Counted from the stretch's first letter, positions 1 to 8,212 are shown. The stretch is 64,000 nucleotides of DNA from Hyphomicrobiales bacterium (GCA_027484605.1 JAIXSR010000150.1:124001-188000), one strand, 5' to 3'. The notes: generated by a model from the sequence alone, not told the origin. A program made the numbers and translations.

Positions 1-48
1 CCTGTGGCGACGGCGTGAATCAGCCCCGTCCGGCCTGAGGCAACAGCT

Positions 49-1242
49 TCAGGCGAGGCGGAGCGCCTCGGCAAGGTCAGCCTTGAGATCATCCGGGTGT
101 TCCAGCCCCACCGACAGCCGCACGAGCCCGTCGCCCACGCCCATGGCAGCGCGGATATCGGGCGTGAAGCGCTGATGCGTGGTCGTCGCCGGGTGCACGG
201 CCAGGCTCTTGGCATCGCCGAGATTGTTGGAGATCCGGAAGATCCGGAGCGTATTGAGGAACCGGAAGGCGGCGGCCTTGCCGCCCTCGATTTCCAGCGC
301 GATCAGGGTCGAGGGACCGCCCATCTGCCGGGCAATGATCTCGGCCTGCGGATGGTCCTTTCGCCCGGGGAAGATCAGCCGCGTCACCTTCTTCTGTTCG
401 GCCAGCCAGTCGGCCAGCAGGCTGGCGCTGCGCGTCTGGCGGTCGACGCGCAGGGAAAGGGTTTCCAGGCCCTTGAGCAGCACCCAGGCATTGAAGGGCG
501 ACATGGCCGGGCCGGTCTGGCGCAGCAGGGTATGGATATGCGTGTTGATGAAGTCCTCGGAGGCGAGGATCACACCCCCCAGGCAGCGTCCCTGCCCGTC
601 AATATGCTTGGTCGCCGAATAGGTGACGCAATCGGCGCCCAGGGCCAGCGGCTTCTGCCAGACGGGTGTGGCAAAGACATTGTCGACCACCAGTTTCGCA
701 CCGGCAGATTTCGCGATCCCCGCCACCGCCTCGATATCGATCACCTCCAGCGTCGGATTGGCGGGGCTTTCGAGGAAGAACACCTTCGTGTTGGGCCGGA
801 TGGCCGCGCGCCACGCCGCGAGATCCGTGCCGTCGATCAGCGTGGATTCGATGCCATAACGCGGCAGGTGTTCTTCCACCACATAACGGCAGGAGCCGAA
901 CAGCGCCCGTGCGGCAACGATATGGTCGCCCGCCCGCAGAAGGCCCATCAGGGCTGCCGTCACGGCCGCCATCCCGGTGGCGGTGGCACGGGCCGCTTCC
1001 GCACCTTCAAGAAGGGCCATGCGCTTTTCGAACATGGCCACGGTCGGGTTCGAGAACCGGGCGTAGATGTAGCCGGGATCCTCGCCGAGGAAGCGCTTCT
1101 CGCATTGCTCGGCGCTCTCGTAGACATGGCCCTGCGTCAGGAACAGGGCCTCGGATGTCTCGGCGAACTGGGAACGCAGCGTTCCCCCATGGACGAGTTC
1201 GGTTTCGAAATGGCGCTTCGGGATCGGGTACGCATCGGCCAT
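49..1242 (-). CDS. metZ: O-succinylhomoserine sulfhydrylase
   Basis: This 397-residue protein is a PLP-dependent Cys/Met-metabolism enzyme that makes homocysteine from O-succinyl (or O-acetyl) homoserine and sulfide, in the cytoplasmic methionine pathway. The visible signs are the YARFSNPT segment near residue 60, the AANPT-type ESPANPTLE segment near 158-166, and SATKHIDGQGR with the PLP-binding lysine at K212. The length is normal for the family. MetZ is preferred over cystathionine gamma-synthase because of the SATKHIDGQGRCLGG form, but acyl preference cannot be read from sequence. It starts with ATG and is divergent from the reductase gene. A 20-bp inverted repeat 48 bp upstream may be an operator. 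I found no SAM-riboswitch core in the leader. Confidence 0.9.
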   Translation of the reverse strand: MADAYPIPKRHFETELVHGGTLRSQFAETSEALFLTQGHVYESAEQCEKRFLGEDPGYIYARFSNPTVAMFEKRMALLEGAEAARATATGMAAVTAALMGLLRAGDHIVAARALFGSCRYVVEEHLPRYGIESTLIDGTDLAAWRAAIRPNTKVFFLESPANPTLEVIDIEAVAGIAKSAGAKLVVDNVFATPVWQKPLALGADCVTYSATKHIDGQGRCLGGVILASEDFINTHIHTLLRQTGPAMSPFNAWVLLKGLETLSLRVDRQTRSASLLADWLAEQKKVTRLIFPGRKDHPQAEIIARQMGGPSTLIALEIEGGKAAAFRFLNTLRIFRISNNLGDAKSLAVHPATTTHQRFTPDIRAAMGVGDGLVRLSVGLEHPDDLKADLAEALRLA

Positions 1243-1289
1243 GGCGGGTCTCCGGGACGGCAGGAATTCGACCCATAACCCAGGCCAAA

Positions 1290-1309
1290 TCGTTCGTAAA
1301 GACGAACGA
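1290..1309. promoter_or_regulatory. Perfect 8-bp inverted repeat between divergent metZ and reductase genes (operator candidate)
   Basis: The sequence TCGTTCGT-aaag-ACGAACGA is a perfect palindrome with a 4-nt centre. It lies in the 164-bp divergent intergenic region, 48 bp before the metZ start and about 98 bp before the reductase start. The symmetry and size suit a dimeric regulator of the TetR type. It does not resemble the SahR- or SamR-type methionine motifs as I remember them. A hairpin in either mRNA leader is the alternative. Confidence 0.4.
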
Positions 1310-1406
1310 ATGTCCTGTTTGTCGGATTATTGCGGGCAAGCCTGTCGGAGCCAGTTGCCCGGAACCCCCAAACAGCCGTATCAAGCCTGAAAGGGGAGAT
1401 CGATCG

Positions 1407-2351
1407 ATGACAATCCTGCTCGCCGCCGAGGGATGGGATCCCGCGCCCTGGATCCGCGCCTTCGAGGCCCACAGCCACGGGCAGCGCCGGGTTGTCTCCG
1501 TCGGACAGGATTTCGACCCCACTTCCATCCATTATGCCGCTGTCTGGAAGCCTCGGCCGGGCCTGCTGGCCAGTCTTCCGAATCTCCGGGCCATCTTCAA
1601 TCTCGGCGCCGGGGTCGATGCCCTGCTGGCGGACCGGACCCTGCCGGACCTGCCGATCATCCGCATCGTCAATCCGGACCTGACCGTCCGGATGACCGAG
1701 TGGATCGTCCTGCAGGCCCTGTTCCATCTTCGCCAGATGCCGGCCTACCAGGCACAGCAGGCCCGCCGTGAGTGGCGGCAGCTGGCCCAGCCCGCCGCGC
1801 GCGAGGTGCGGGTTGGCCTCATGGGTTATGGCGTCCTCGGGCGCGATTCCGCCGAGCTGATGCAGCGCCTCGGCTTCGACGTTGCCGTCTGGGCCCGCCG
1901 GCCCCAGCCGGAGGCAGATTGCCCGGTATTTGCGGGGCACGATGCTCTTCCCGCCTTCCTCGCCCGGACAGACATGCTCGTCGTGCTCCTGCCCCTGACA
2001 CCGGACACGAGGGGAATCCTGAACCGGACCCTGTTCGACGGCCTGGCCCGGGATGGCGTTCTGGGCGGACCTGTCCTGATCAATGCCGGCCGCGGCGGGC
2101 TGCAGGTCGAGGTCGATATCCTGGCGGCGCTTGATGCAGGCGTGCTGGCCGGCGCCAGCCTCGATGTCTTCGAAACCGAACCCCTGCCCGCCACCAGCCC
2201 GCTCTGGACGCATCCGAAAATCGTCATCACGCCGCATGTCGCGGCCGATTCGACGCCGGAAGGGCTGACAGGCGGGATTCTCGCCGATATCGCCCGGTTC
2301 GAGCGGGGCGAGGCGCTGCCAAACGCGGTGGACAAGCAGGCCGGCTACTGA
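1407..2351 (+). CDS. GhrA-type glyoxylate/hydroxypyruvate reductase
   Basis: This 314-residue protein belongs to the D-2-hydroxyacid dehydrogenase family and should reduce glyoxylate or hydroxypyruvate with NAD(P)H in the cytoplasm. The visible family signs are the Rossmann segment VGLMGYGVLGRDSAE (about residues 136-150), VVLLPLTPDTRGILN, INAGRGGLQVEVDIL with the substrate-binding Arg, DVFETEPLP, and the catalytic-His segment ITPHVAADS near the C-terminus. The length matches GhrA (about 312). The frame stays open far upstream, but ATG 1407 is chosen because AAGGGGAG precedes it and the family N-terminus begins here. It is divergent from metZ and stops 6 bp before the carbonic anhydrase stop on the other strand. 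Confidence 0.85.
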   Translation: MTILLAAEGWDPAPWIRAFEAHSHGQRRVVSVGQDFDPTSIHYAAVWKPRPGLLASLPNLRAIFNLGAGVDALLADRTLPDLPIIRIVNPDLTVRMTEWIVLQALFHLRQMPAYQAQQARREWRQLAQPAAREVRVGLMGYGVLGRDSAELMQRLGFDVAVWARRPQPEADCPVFAGHDALPAFLARTDMLVVLLPLTPDTRGILNRTLFDGLARDGVLGGPVLINAGRGGLQVEVDILAALDAGVLAGASLDVFETEPLPATSPLWTHPKIVITPHVAADSTPEGLTGGILADIARFERGEALPNAVDKQAGY

Positions 2352-2357
2352 GGCGGG

Positions 2358-2996
2358 TCAGAGCGTCCGCAAAAGACCGGTCTTCACGTCGAACATCGCG
2401 CCATGGATGTTCAGCTTGCCGCGCCCATGCAGGATGTTCACGCAGGGGAAGGTCAGCAGGTTCTCGATCGAGTTGCGGATCGAGGCCACCGCCAGCCTTT
2501 CTGCATAGTCATGGTCGCTTTCCTCCACCTGGGCGGGAAGGGATTCCGCAGCCGGCGAGATCAGGGTCATCCATTTGCCGATGAAATCGCCCGGCGAGAG
2601 CGCATCCTCGCTGTCCGGGTTGCGGGTGCGCCGGACATAGGCATGCACGCCGCCGCACCGGCCATGGCCCATCACGACGATATGCTTCACCCGGAGCGCC
2701 TGCACCGCGAATTCCAGCGCGGCCGAGGTCCCGTGCAGCTCGCCATCCGGCGAATAGGGCGGCACGAGATTGGCCACGTTGCGCACAACAAAGACCTCGC
2801 CCGGCCGGGAATCGAAGATCACCTCCGGGGAAACCCGGCTGTCGCAACAGGCGATGATCATGATTTCCGGCTTCTGGCCGTTTTCCGCCATGTCGAACAG
2901 GCGTTCGCGTTCCAGCGGCAGCCGCCCGCTCTTGAAGGCAGCATACCCGTCCAGCAGGCGCTGCGGAAACGGCGTGGTCGGAAGGAGCGCGTTCAT
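2358..2996 (-). CDS. Beta-class carbonic anhydrase
   Basis: This 212-residue protein should interconvert CO2 and bicarbonate. The zinc site is complete: C50-x-D52-S-R54 (ACCDSR) and H111-x-x-C114 (GHGRCGG). The N-terminal RLLDGYAAF and the GTSAALEFAV and ESDHDYAERLAVASIRNSIENL segments are typical of the proteobacterial CynT/Can branch. A longer in-frame start at 3080 exists. ATG 2996 is chosen because it gives the usual family N-terminus, although no clear Shine-Dalgarno sequence precedes it. It is the last gene of a leftward group with the PII-like gene (106 bp upstream) and the SbtA-like transporter, so it probably balances the bicarbonate pool those proteins fill. Confidence 0.9.
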   Translation of the reverse strand: MNALLPTTPFPQRLLDGYAAFKSGRLPLERERLFDMAENGQKPEIMIIACCDSRVSPEVIFDSRPGEVFVVRNVANLVPPYSPDGELHGTSAALEFAVQALRVKHIVVMGHGRCGGVHAYVRRTRNPDSEDALSPGDFIGKWMTLISPAAESLPAQVEESDHDYAERLAVASIRNSIENLLTFPCVNILHGRGKLNIHGAMFDVKTGLLRTL

Positions 2997-3102
2997 GGCG
3001 CCGTTATGGCGGGTTCCCGCGTTTCCGCAAGCGGAATTTGCTGCAATGCAGCTAGGGAATATCCGCCGAATCCCCCGCATTTCTCACGCGCGGACGCGCC
3101 GC

Positions 3103-3414
3103 CTAGAAGCGCTCGCCCCGTACGACGGCCACATCGCCGACCGTGACGATCCCGATCTGCCGCGACAGCAGCCGCATGACATGGTCAAGGACGGCCTCCA
3201 CCCGGCCGGCATCGGTGATGCAGATCAGCATGACCATCTGCCCGGCCCCGCCGACCAGCCCGTCGCGGGACCAAGTCCCGGTGCTGCCCCGTCCCCCGAG
3301 CACGGGCAGGATGGAATAGCCGGTCACGCCCGCCGACTCGAGCGCCGCGGTCAGCCGGTGGATGGCCGGCGCCTCGACGATGATCTCGATCCGCTTCTTG
3401 GGATGCATGTCCAT
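3103..3414 (-). CDS. PII-like (SbtB-type) regulator of the adjacent bicarbonate transporter
   Basis: This 103-residue protein has a PII-superfamily fold pattern: IEIIVEAPAIHRLTAALESAG, then a glycine-rich T-loop-like stretch (residues 38-57, with RGSTGTWSRDG), then QMVMLICITDAGRVEAVLDHV. It lacks the GlnB/GlnK uridylylation loop, and it lies directly behind an SbtA-type transporter gene. SbtB proteins bind adenine nucleotides and gate SbtA at the membrane, so that role is inferred here. Its ATG overlaps the transporter stop (TGATG at 3416-3412), with GGAGG 7 nt upstream of the ATG, so translation is probably coupled. A codon-1 TTG 3 nt earlier is possible but less likely. Confidence 0.75.
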   Translation of the reverse strand: MDMHPKKRIEIIVEAPAIHRLTAALESAGVTGYSILPVLGGRGSTGTWSRDGLVGGAGQMVMLICITDAGRVEAVLDHVMRLLSRQIGIVTVGDVAVVRGERF

Positions 3415-4397
3415 CAATTGCCTCCGGAAACACGTGCGGCGAGGAAGAGATACAGGGGCAGGCCGATCGTCAGGTTGAACGGGAACGTGACCGCCAGTGA
3501 CAGGGTAAGATAGATCGCCGGCCGCGCCTCGGGGAGGGCGAGGCGCATGGCTGCCGGCACGGCAATGTAGGAAGCGGAGGCGGAAAGCGTGATCAGCAAG
3601 GCGGCCCCGCCGGGCGAAAGCGGCAGGACGAGGCAGAAGGCGGCGGCAAGCACCGCCGAAATCAGCGGCATATAGAGACCGAAGGCGATGACCGGCAGCG
3701 AGAGCAGCCGCCCGCCCTCGCGCAGGCCGCGCCCGGCGACCAGCCCCATATCAAGCAGGAAGAGGCAGAGAATGCCCCGGAAGGGTGCACCGATGAAGGG
3801 ATCGATCATCTGGAGCCCTTTCGGCCCGGTAATCGCCCCGATGATGAAGGACCCGATCAGCATGACGATCGATCCGTTGAGGCCGATCTCGCGCAGCAGG
3901 GCGCCGACGGGTTCGCCCCGCCTGTCGGGCGCGGCTCGCCGCGCCAGCAGCAGGGCCACCATGATGGCCGGGGTTTCCATGATCGCTGCGACCGCAACCA
4001 GATAGCCCTCGAAGGGCCAGCCGGCGAGACGCACGGCTTCGGTCCCGGCCACGAAGGTGACGATCGAGATCGAGCCGTAATGGGCCGCCACGGCGGCAGC
4101 ATCGACGGCAGAGAGGCGCGTCGTGAGGCGAAGCAGGCCATAGCCGATCAGCGGGATGACGGCCGAGAGCAGCGCGCCCGCCCCGATCGCGCCGAGCATG
4201 CGGGCATCGATGCCGGTCTTGTTGATCTCGACCCCGCCCTTGAAGCCGATGGCGAGCATCAGATAGAGCGCCAGCGCCTTGGCGATGGCCTCGGGAACCG
4301 ACAGGTCGCTCCGGGCCAGCGCTGCGGCAAAGCCCAGGACGAAGAACAGCACCATCGGCGAGGTGAGATTGGCAATGGCAAGATCAATTCCGGACAT
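3414..4397 (-). CDS. SbtA-family sodium-dependent bicarbonate transporter
   Basis: This 327-residue polytopic membrane protein matches the SBT family (DUF897): LTSPMVLFFVLGFAAALARSDL at the N-terminus, a GFKGGVEI motif, AHYGSISIVTFVAG, METPAIMVALLL at mid-protein, a second half with GFIIGAITGP-like and DMGLVAG segments, and about ten hydrophobic helices in two inverted halves. Family members take up HCO3- with Na+ across the inner membrane. ATG 4397 is chosen because AAAGGG lies upstream. A TTG 12 codons earlier would abut the DUF429 stop. It is followed by an overlapping SbtB-like gene and a carbonic anhydrase. Some proteobacterial SBT homologs have no proven substrate, so the transport claim is inference from family and context. 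Confidence 0.8.
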   Translation of the reverse strand: MSGIDLAIANLTSPMVLFFVLGFAAALARSDLSVPEAIAKALALYLMLAIGFKGGVEINKTGIDARMLGAIGAGALLSAVIPLIGYGLLRLTTRLSAVDAAAVAAHYGSISIVTFVAGTEAVRLAGWPFEGYLVAVAAIMETPAIMVALLLARRAAPDRRGEPVGALLREIGLNGSIVMLIGSFIIGAITGPKGLQMIDPFIGAPFRGILCLFLLDMGLVAGRGLREGGRLLSLPVIAFGLYMPLISAVLAAAFCLVLPLSPGGAALLITLSASASYIAVPAAMRLALPEARPAIYLTLSLAVTFPFNLTIGLPLYLFLAARVSGGN

Positions 4398-4433
4398 CCC
4401 GCACCCTTTGCCGGAGGAGGTTTCCGCAGTCAA

Positions 4434-5156
4434 TCACGCGAAGATCGCCATGGGCAGGCCGAACCGGTCGCGGTCGAACGGATCGGGATGCGCCTCGGCC
4501 ATGCCGCCCGCCACGCGCCGCGCCGTCAGCAGGCAGGCCATGGCATCGAGCAGGTCGTCCTTCCCAGCGCCCTTCGGCGGCGCGGCCTGAAGGCTCGCGG
4601 CGGGAATTCCGGCCGCGGCAAGCAAAGCCCGCCTTTCGCCTTTGCCCTCCTCGGTCTTCTTCGGATGCTCGAGCGGCCGGCCCTTCAGGCGGCGGAACAC
4701 CAGTTCGGGATGGGTTTCGACCACGGGATAGCCCGGCCGCCCTTCGGTCCGGATCCAGCCATCGAGTTCGCGGATCTTGGCGAAAAGGTTGAAGGCCTGT
4801 TTCGCGACCTTCCGCGGCGGATCGGAAGAAGCCAGCGCCGCGTCACAGGCCTGCCGGTAATCCTCCGCCTCCACCGCCGCGCGGGCGGGGATGGAGAAGA
4901 CGCTGGATTGCCGGGCCCCCAGAAGCGGCCGGACGGCCCTCTCCGCCCTGCGCCCCGAACCCTCGATCCGGTCCGGCAGGCCGATCGGCATGTCGATGGC
5001 CAGGGCCGCCAGCGGCCTTTCCGGATCGTCCAGCAGCGCCAGCCTTGGCACGACGAGGACGCGCAAGGCCATCGGCCCCGAGAGCGGCGCCATCGCCACC
5101 ATCCAGCCGGCCGGGCAGCCATCGATGCCGGCGATCCATTCGCTTCCGGTTGGCAA
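4434..5156 (-). CDS. DUF429 family protein (RNase H-like fold)
   Basis: This 240-residue protein has the DUF429 signatures in order: GIDGCPAGW near residue 10, AIDMPIGLP near 54, ARQSSVFSIPAR near 82, ETHPELVFRRL near 145 and a C-terminal DDLLDAMACLLTA. The acidic residues at the ends of these motifs resemble an RNase H-like nuclease core. No biological role is established to my knowledge. The start is an unusual TTG at 5156. It is supported by GGGAGG 6 nt upstream and by an in-frame TAA just before that, and no in-frame ATG precedes GIDGCP. It sits 36 bp upstream of the transporter gene on the same strand, but a functional link is not evident. Confidence 0.8.
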   Translation of the reverse strand: MPTGSEWIAGIDGCPAGWMVAMAPLSGPMALRVLVVPRLALLDDPERPLAALAIDMPIGLPDRIEGSGRRAERAVRPLLGARQSSVFSIPARAAVEAEDYRQACDAALASSDPPRKVAKQAFNLFAKIRELDGWIRTEGRPGYPVVETHPELVFRRLKGRPLEHPKKTEEGKGERRALLAAAGIPAASLQAAPPKGAGKDDLLDAMACLLTARRVAGGMAEAHPDPFDRDRFGLPMAIFA

Positions 5157-5210
5157 GCCCGCCCTCCCGCGTTAAGCCCAAGGTTCCGCACCGATATTGG
5201 CAGGCGCCCC

Positions 5211-6098
5211 ATGATCGAAAACCCCCAGCCCCGGAAGTTTCGCTCGGTTCTCTATGTTCCCGCCATCAACGAGCGCGCCATCGCCAAGGCCGCGACGCTG
5301 CCGGCCGATGCCATCATCCTCGACCTCGAGGATGCCGTGGCGCCGGATTCGAAACCGGAAGCCCGGCGCCGGGCCCGGGCAGCGCTGGAAAGCCGCATCC
5401 TCGCGCCCAGGACCGTCATCGTGCGGGTCAATGGCCTGCCGGAAGGCGATGCGACCCATGAATGGCTCGCCGATGATCTCGCCGAAATCGCCGGGGCCGG
5501 CGCCGATGCGGTGCTCTTTCCCAAGATCCGGACCGCCGCCGATGTCGCCCGTGCCGAAGGGGTGCTCGATCACCATTTCGCCCCGGCCGCGCTCCGGCTC
5601 TGGCTGATGATCGAAACCCCGCAAGCCATCCTCAACCTGAAGGACATTGTCACCCCGCAGGACGAGAGCCACGGCCGGCTGGAAGCCCTCGTCATGGGCA
5701 CGAACGACCTTGCGAAGGAGATGCGGCTGCCGCCTTCGCCCTCGCGTCTGCCGCTGCTCCATGCCTTGTCGGCCACGGTGATGGCGGCCCGCGCACGGGA
5801 CCTGTTCGTTCTCGATGGCGTTTTCGGCCGGATCGAGGATGCAACCAGCTTCGAGAGCGAATGCCATCAGGGGCGGGCCCTCGGCTTCGACGGCAAGACG
5901 CTGGTCCACCCTGCCCAGATCGAGATCGCCAACCGCGCCTTCTCGCCCTCCGAGGCGGAACGCATGGAGGCGGAAGCCATTGTCCGGGCTTTCGAGAACC
6001 CGGACAATGCCGGCCGGGCTGTGCTTGTCGTCAACGGGCGCATGGTGGAGGACCTGCATTACCGCATGGCGAAGCAGGTCCTGGCGCTGGCCCAGTAG
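5211..6098 (+). CDS. CitE/HpcH-type CoA ester lyase
   Basis: This 295-residue cytoplasmic enzyme belongs to the HpcH/HpaI aldolase-citrate lyase beta superfamily. The visible motifs are RSVLYVPAINERAIAKA at the N-terminus, ADAIILDLEDAVAP with metal-binding acidic residues, VRVNGLP, LWLMIETPQAILNL, VMGTNDLAKEM and GRALGFDGKTLVHPAQI. Stand-alone members in alphaproteobacteria include malyl-CoA and beta-methylmalyl-CoA lyases and citramalyl-CoA lyases. The substrate cannot be settled here, and no citrate lyase alpha or gamma subunit lies nearby, which argues against true CitE. The frame is open far upstream. ATG 5211 is chosen because the family begins at this point. Confidence 0.8.
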   Translation: MIENPQPRKFRSVLYVPAINERAIAKAATLPADAIILDLEDAVAPDSKPEARRRARAALESRILAPRTVIVRVNGLPEGDATHEWLADDLAEIAGAGADAVLFPKIRTAADVARAEGVLDHHFAPAALRLWLMIETPQAILNLKDIVTPQDESHGRLEALVMGTNDLAKEMRLPPSPSRLPLLHALSATVMAARARDLFVLDGVFGRIEDATSFESECHQGRALGFDGKTLVHPAQIEIANRAFSPSEAERMEAEAIVRAFENPDNAGRAVLVVNGRMVEDLHYRMAKQVLALAQ

Positions 6099-6153
6099 AA
6101 CTGCGAGCAGCGACGGAGTGGCCAATCCGGGCGCCCCACCCTAAAGTGGCGCC

Positions 6154-6819
6154 ATGACGCGGATATCCCGCCTGCGCCGATACGCGATCCGGCTCTTGAT
6201 CGGGCTTGCAGCGCTGCTCGCGCTTAGCCTTGCCCTTGGCCGCTTCCTGCCTGTTCCCTCGACGCTGATGCTGGGCCGATGGCTCGGCCAGGCCTCGGTG
6301 ACGCGGCAATGGGTGCCGCTGGACGCTGTCGCACCGGCCATGATGCGCGCGGTCATCGCTTCGGAGGACCAGCGGTTCTGCCTGCATCGCGGCGTGGATT
6401 TCGGCGCCCTTGCCGAGGTTCTCGATGATCCGGATGGCCCTTCGCGCGGAGCCTCGACGGTCACGATGCAGGTCGTGAAGAACGTCTATCTCTGGCCGGG
6501 CCGCTCCTACATCCGGAAAGGGCTCGAGATCCCGCTGGCGCTGCTGGTCGATCTCGCCTGGGGCAAGGCCCGGGTGATGGAGGTCTATCTGAACATCGCC
6601 GAATGGGGTGAGGGCATTTTCGGCGTGGAGGCCGCTGCGCGCCACTACTTTGGCAAATCCGCATCCCGACTTGGCGCGACCGAGGCCGCGCGGCTGGTGG
6701 CCATGTTGCCCGATCCGCGCCGCCGCGACCCGCGGCGGGATTCCGCATCGGCACGGCGTGTGTCGAGCCGAAGCCTGATGATCGGGGATCTCGCCAGCTG
6801 CGTCCTGCCGCGAGGCTGA
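6154..6819 (+). CDS. mtgA: Monofunctional biosynthetic peptidoglycan transglycosylase
   Basis: This 221-residue GT51-family enzyme polymerises lipid II into glycan strands at the inner membrane. One membrane anchor spans about residues 11-29. The catalytic Glu lies in ASEDQRF (E71), followed by GASTVTMQVVKN (99-110), RKGLEIPLALLVDLAWGKARVMEVYLN with the second acidic site, and AARHYFGKSAS. There is no transpeptidase domain, and the length fits MtgA (about 220-240). The C-terminus is Arg/Ser rich. It stops 22 bp before the convergent ppa stop. Confidence 0.9.
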   Translation: MTRISRLRRYAIRLLIGLAALLALSLALGRFLPVPSTLMLGRWLGQASVTRQWVPLDAVAPAMMRAVIASEDQRFCLHRGVDFGALAEVLDDPDGPSRGASTVTMQVVKNVYLWPGRSYIRKGLEIPLALLVDLAWGKARVMEVYLNIAEWGEGIFGVEAAARHYFGKSASRLGATEAARLVAMLPDPRRRDPRRDSASARRVSSRSLMIGDLASCVLPRG

Positions 6820-6841
6820 ACCAGCAGGGCGATCGCGGAAT

Positions 6842-7372
6842 TCAGGCGAGGCGCGCGCGTTCGATGGCCTCGACGATCAGGCGACGGGCCTCCGCCGCAT
6901 CGCCCCAGCCCAGCAGCTTGACCCATTTGCCCGGTTCGAGATCCTTGTAATGCAGGAAGAAATGCTCGATCTGCTTCCAGGAGATTTCCGGCAGGTCGGA
7001 ATAGTTTTCCACCTTGGCATAGCGCTGCGTCAGCTTGGGCGAAGGCACGGCAATGATCTTTTCGTCGCCACCGCCATCATCCTCCATGCGCAGCACGCCG
7101 ATCGGCTTCACATTGATGACAGCGCCGGGGATGATCGGCCGGGTATTGGCGATGAGCACGTCGATCGGATCGCCATCCTCGGAAAGGGTATGCGGTACGA
7201 AGCCGTAATTGCCGGGATAGCGCATCGGCGTGTAGAGGAAACGGTCGACGACAAGCGTGCCAGCCTCCTTGTCCATCTCGTACTTGATCGGCTCCCCGCC
7301 GATGGGAACTTCGACGACCACATTGACGTCGTGGGGCGGGTTCTTGCCGATGGCGATGGCATCAAGGCGCAT
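6842..7372 (-). CDS. ppa: Inorganic pyrophosphatase (family I)
   Basis: This 176-residue cytoplasmic enzyme hydrolyses pyrophosphate to drive biosynthesis. The family I signature with its metal-binding aspartates is visible as EDGDPIDVL (residues 66-74), preceded by [17 protein letters not shown] and [34 protein letters not shown] and [12 protein letters not shown] complete the fold. ATG 7372 is preceded by AGGAG 8 nt upstream. It is divergent from the phosphatase-like gene and transcribed towards mtgA. Confidence 0.95.
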   Translation of the reverse strand: MRLDAIAIGKNPPHDVNVVVEVPIGGEPIKYEMDKEAGTLVVDRFLYTPMRYPGNYGFVPHTLSEDGDPIDVLIANTRPIIPGAVINVKPIGVLRMEDDGGGDEKIIAVPSPKLTQRYAKVENYSDLPEISWKQIEHFFLHYKDLEPGKWVKLLGWGDAAEARRLIVEAIERARLA

Positions 7373-7489
7373 GAGGGCAACTCCTGTTGATCACCGACGC
7401 TCTAATCGGAATGTTTGCGTCGCACAATATCACCAGAAGACCAAGAGGCGCGGTTTGACACCTGCGGAGGGGATGCTAAGCCCGCCGGC

Positions 7490-8212
7490 ATGCCCAAGCC
7501 GGTACACTCCGACGAGTATTACGAATGGCGCCGCCTGAAGCGGGAGGCGCGCTGGAACCGGCCGATCGGATCGGCGCGAGAGCGCATCCGCGCCTGGCTC
7601 GACCTGCTGTTCGTCGATCACGGCATCCTCCGGATTGTCCATCTGAACCAGCATCGCGTCGGGCGCAATCTGCTGCGCTCGGCGCAGCCCTCGCCGCGCG
7701 ACATCGCCAGAATGGCTCGCAAGGGCCTGAAAACCATCGTGAACCTCCGAGGCGGCCGTTCGCATGGCGCCTGGCAGCTCGAACGCGACGCGGCCGAGCG
7801 ATACGGGATCATGATCGTTGATTTCGTCCTGCGGTCGCGCGAGGCGCCCGACCGCGAGATGCTGCTCGGCCTGCCGGCCTTCTTCGCCGGGCTCGATTAT
7901 CCTGTTCTCGCCCATTGCAAGTCGGGTGCGGATCGCGCCGGTCTCTTCGCGGCGCTCTACCTTCTGGTGGTCGAAGGGGCGCAGGTCGCCGAGGCCCGCC
8001 GCGAGCTGTCGCTGCTCAAGGGCCATTTCCGCTATGCCAAGACGGGCATCCTCGATGCCTTTCTCGAGGATTACGCCGAGAATGGCGAAAAGCGTGGCAA
8101 GGCCTTCATGGACTGGGTGCGCGAGGATTACGATCCCGCGCTTCTGCAGAAGAGCTTTCGGCCCAAGCGGCTTCAGAGCCTTGTGGCTGACACCCTGCTG
8201 CGTCGGGAATGA
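7490..8212 (+). CDS. Dual-specificity/tyrosine phosphatase-like protein
   Basis: This 240-residue protein carries the Cys-x5-Arg phosphatase loop H-C143-K-S-G-A-D-R149-A-G, preceded by GLKTIVNLRGGRSHGAWQLERDAAERYGI, as in bacterial atypical dual-specificity phosphatases. The substrate (protein, phosphoinositide or nucleotide) is unknown. Charged N-terminal and C-terminal tails (EYYEWRRLKREARW and QKSFRPKRLQS) flank the domain, and no signal peptide is visible, so it is probably cytoplasmic. The start is uncertain: ATG 7490 is used, with GGAGGGG 17 nt upstream, but a TTG at 7415 would add 25 residues. A weak hairpin follows the stop. Confidence 0.7.
   Translation: MPKPVHSDEYYEWRRLKREARWNRPIGSARERIRAWLDLLFVDHGILRIVHLNQHRVGRNLLRSAQPSPRDIARMARKGLKTIVNLRGGRSHGAWQLERDAAERYGIMIVDFVLRSREAPDREMLLGLPAFFAGLDYPVLAHCKSGADRAGLFAALYLLVVEGAQVAEARRELSLLKGHFRYAKTGILDAFLEDYAENGEKRGKAFMDWVREDYDPALLQKSFRPKRLQSLVADTLLRRE

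Noticed and set aside
1243-1406. SAM riboswitch upstream of metZ
   Set aside because: Alphaproteobacterial metZ leaders often carry SAM-II. I read the reverse strand and found no SAM-II core pseudoknot pattern, only the palindrome.
666-1406. Upstream extension of the reductase frame across metZ
   Set aside because: It covers the antisense of metZ, and a Shine-Dalgarno is present at ATG 1407.
4080-5210. Upstream extension of the CoA ester lyase frame
   Set aside because: 377 extra codons cross the DUF429 and transporter genes on the other strand. The family begins at ATG 5211.
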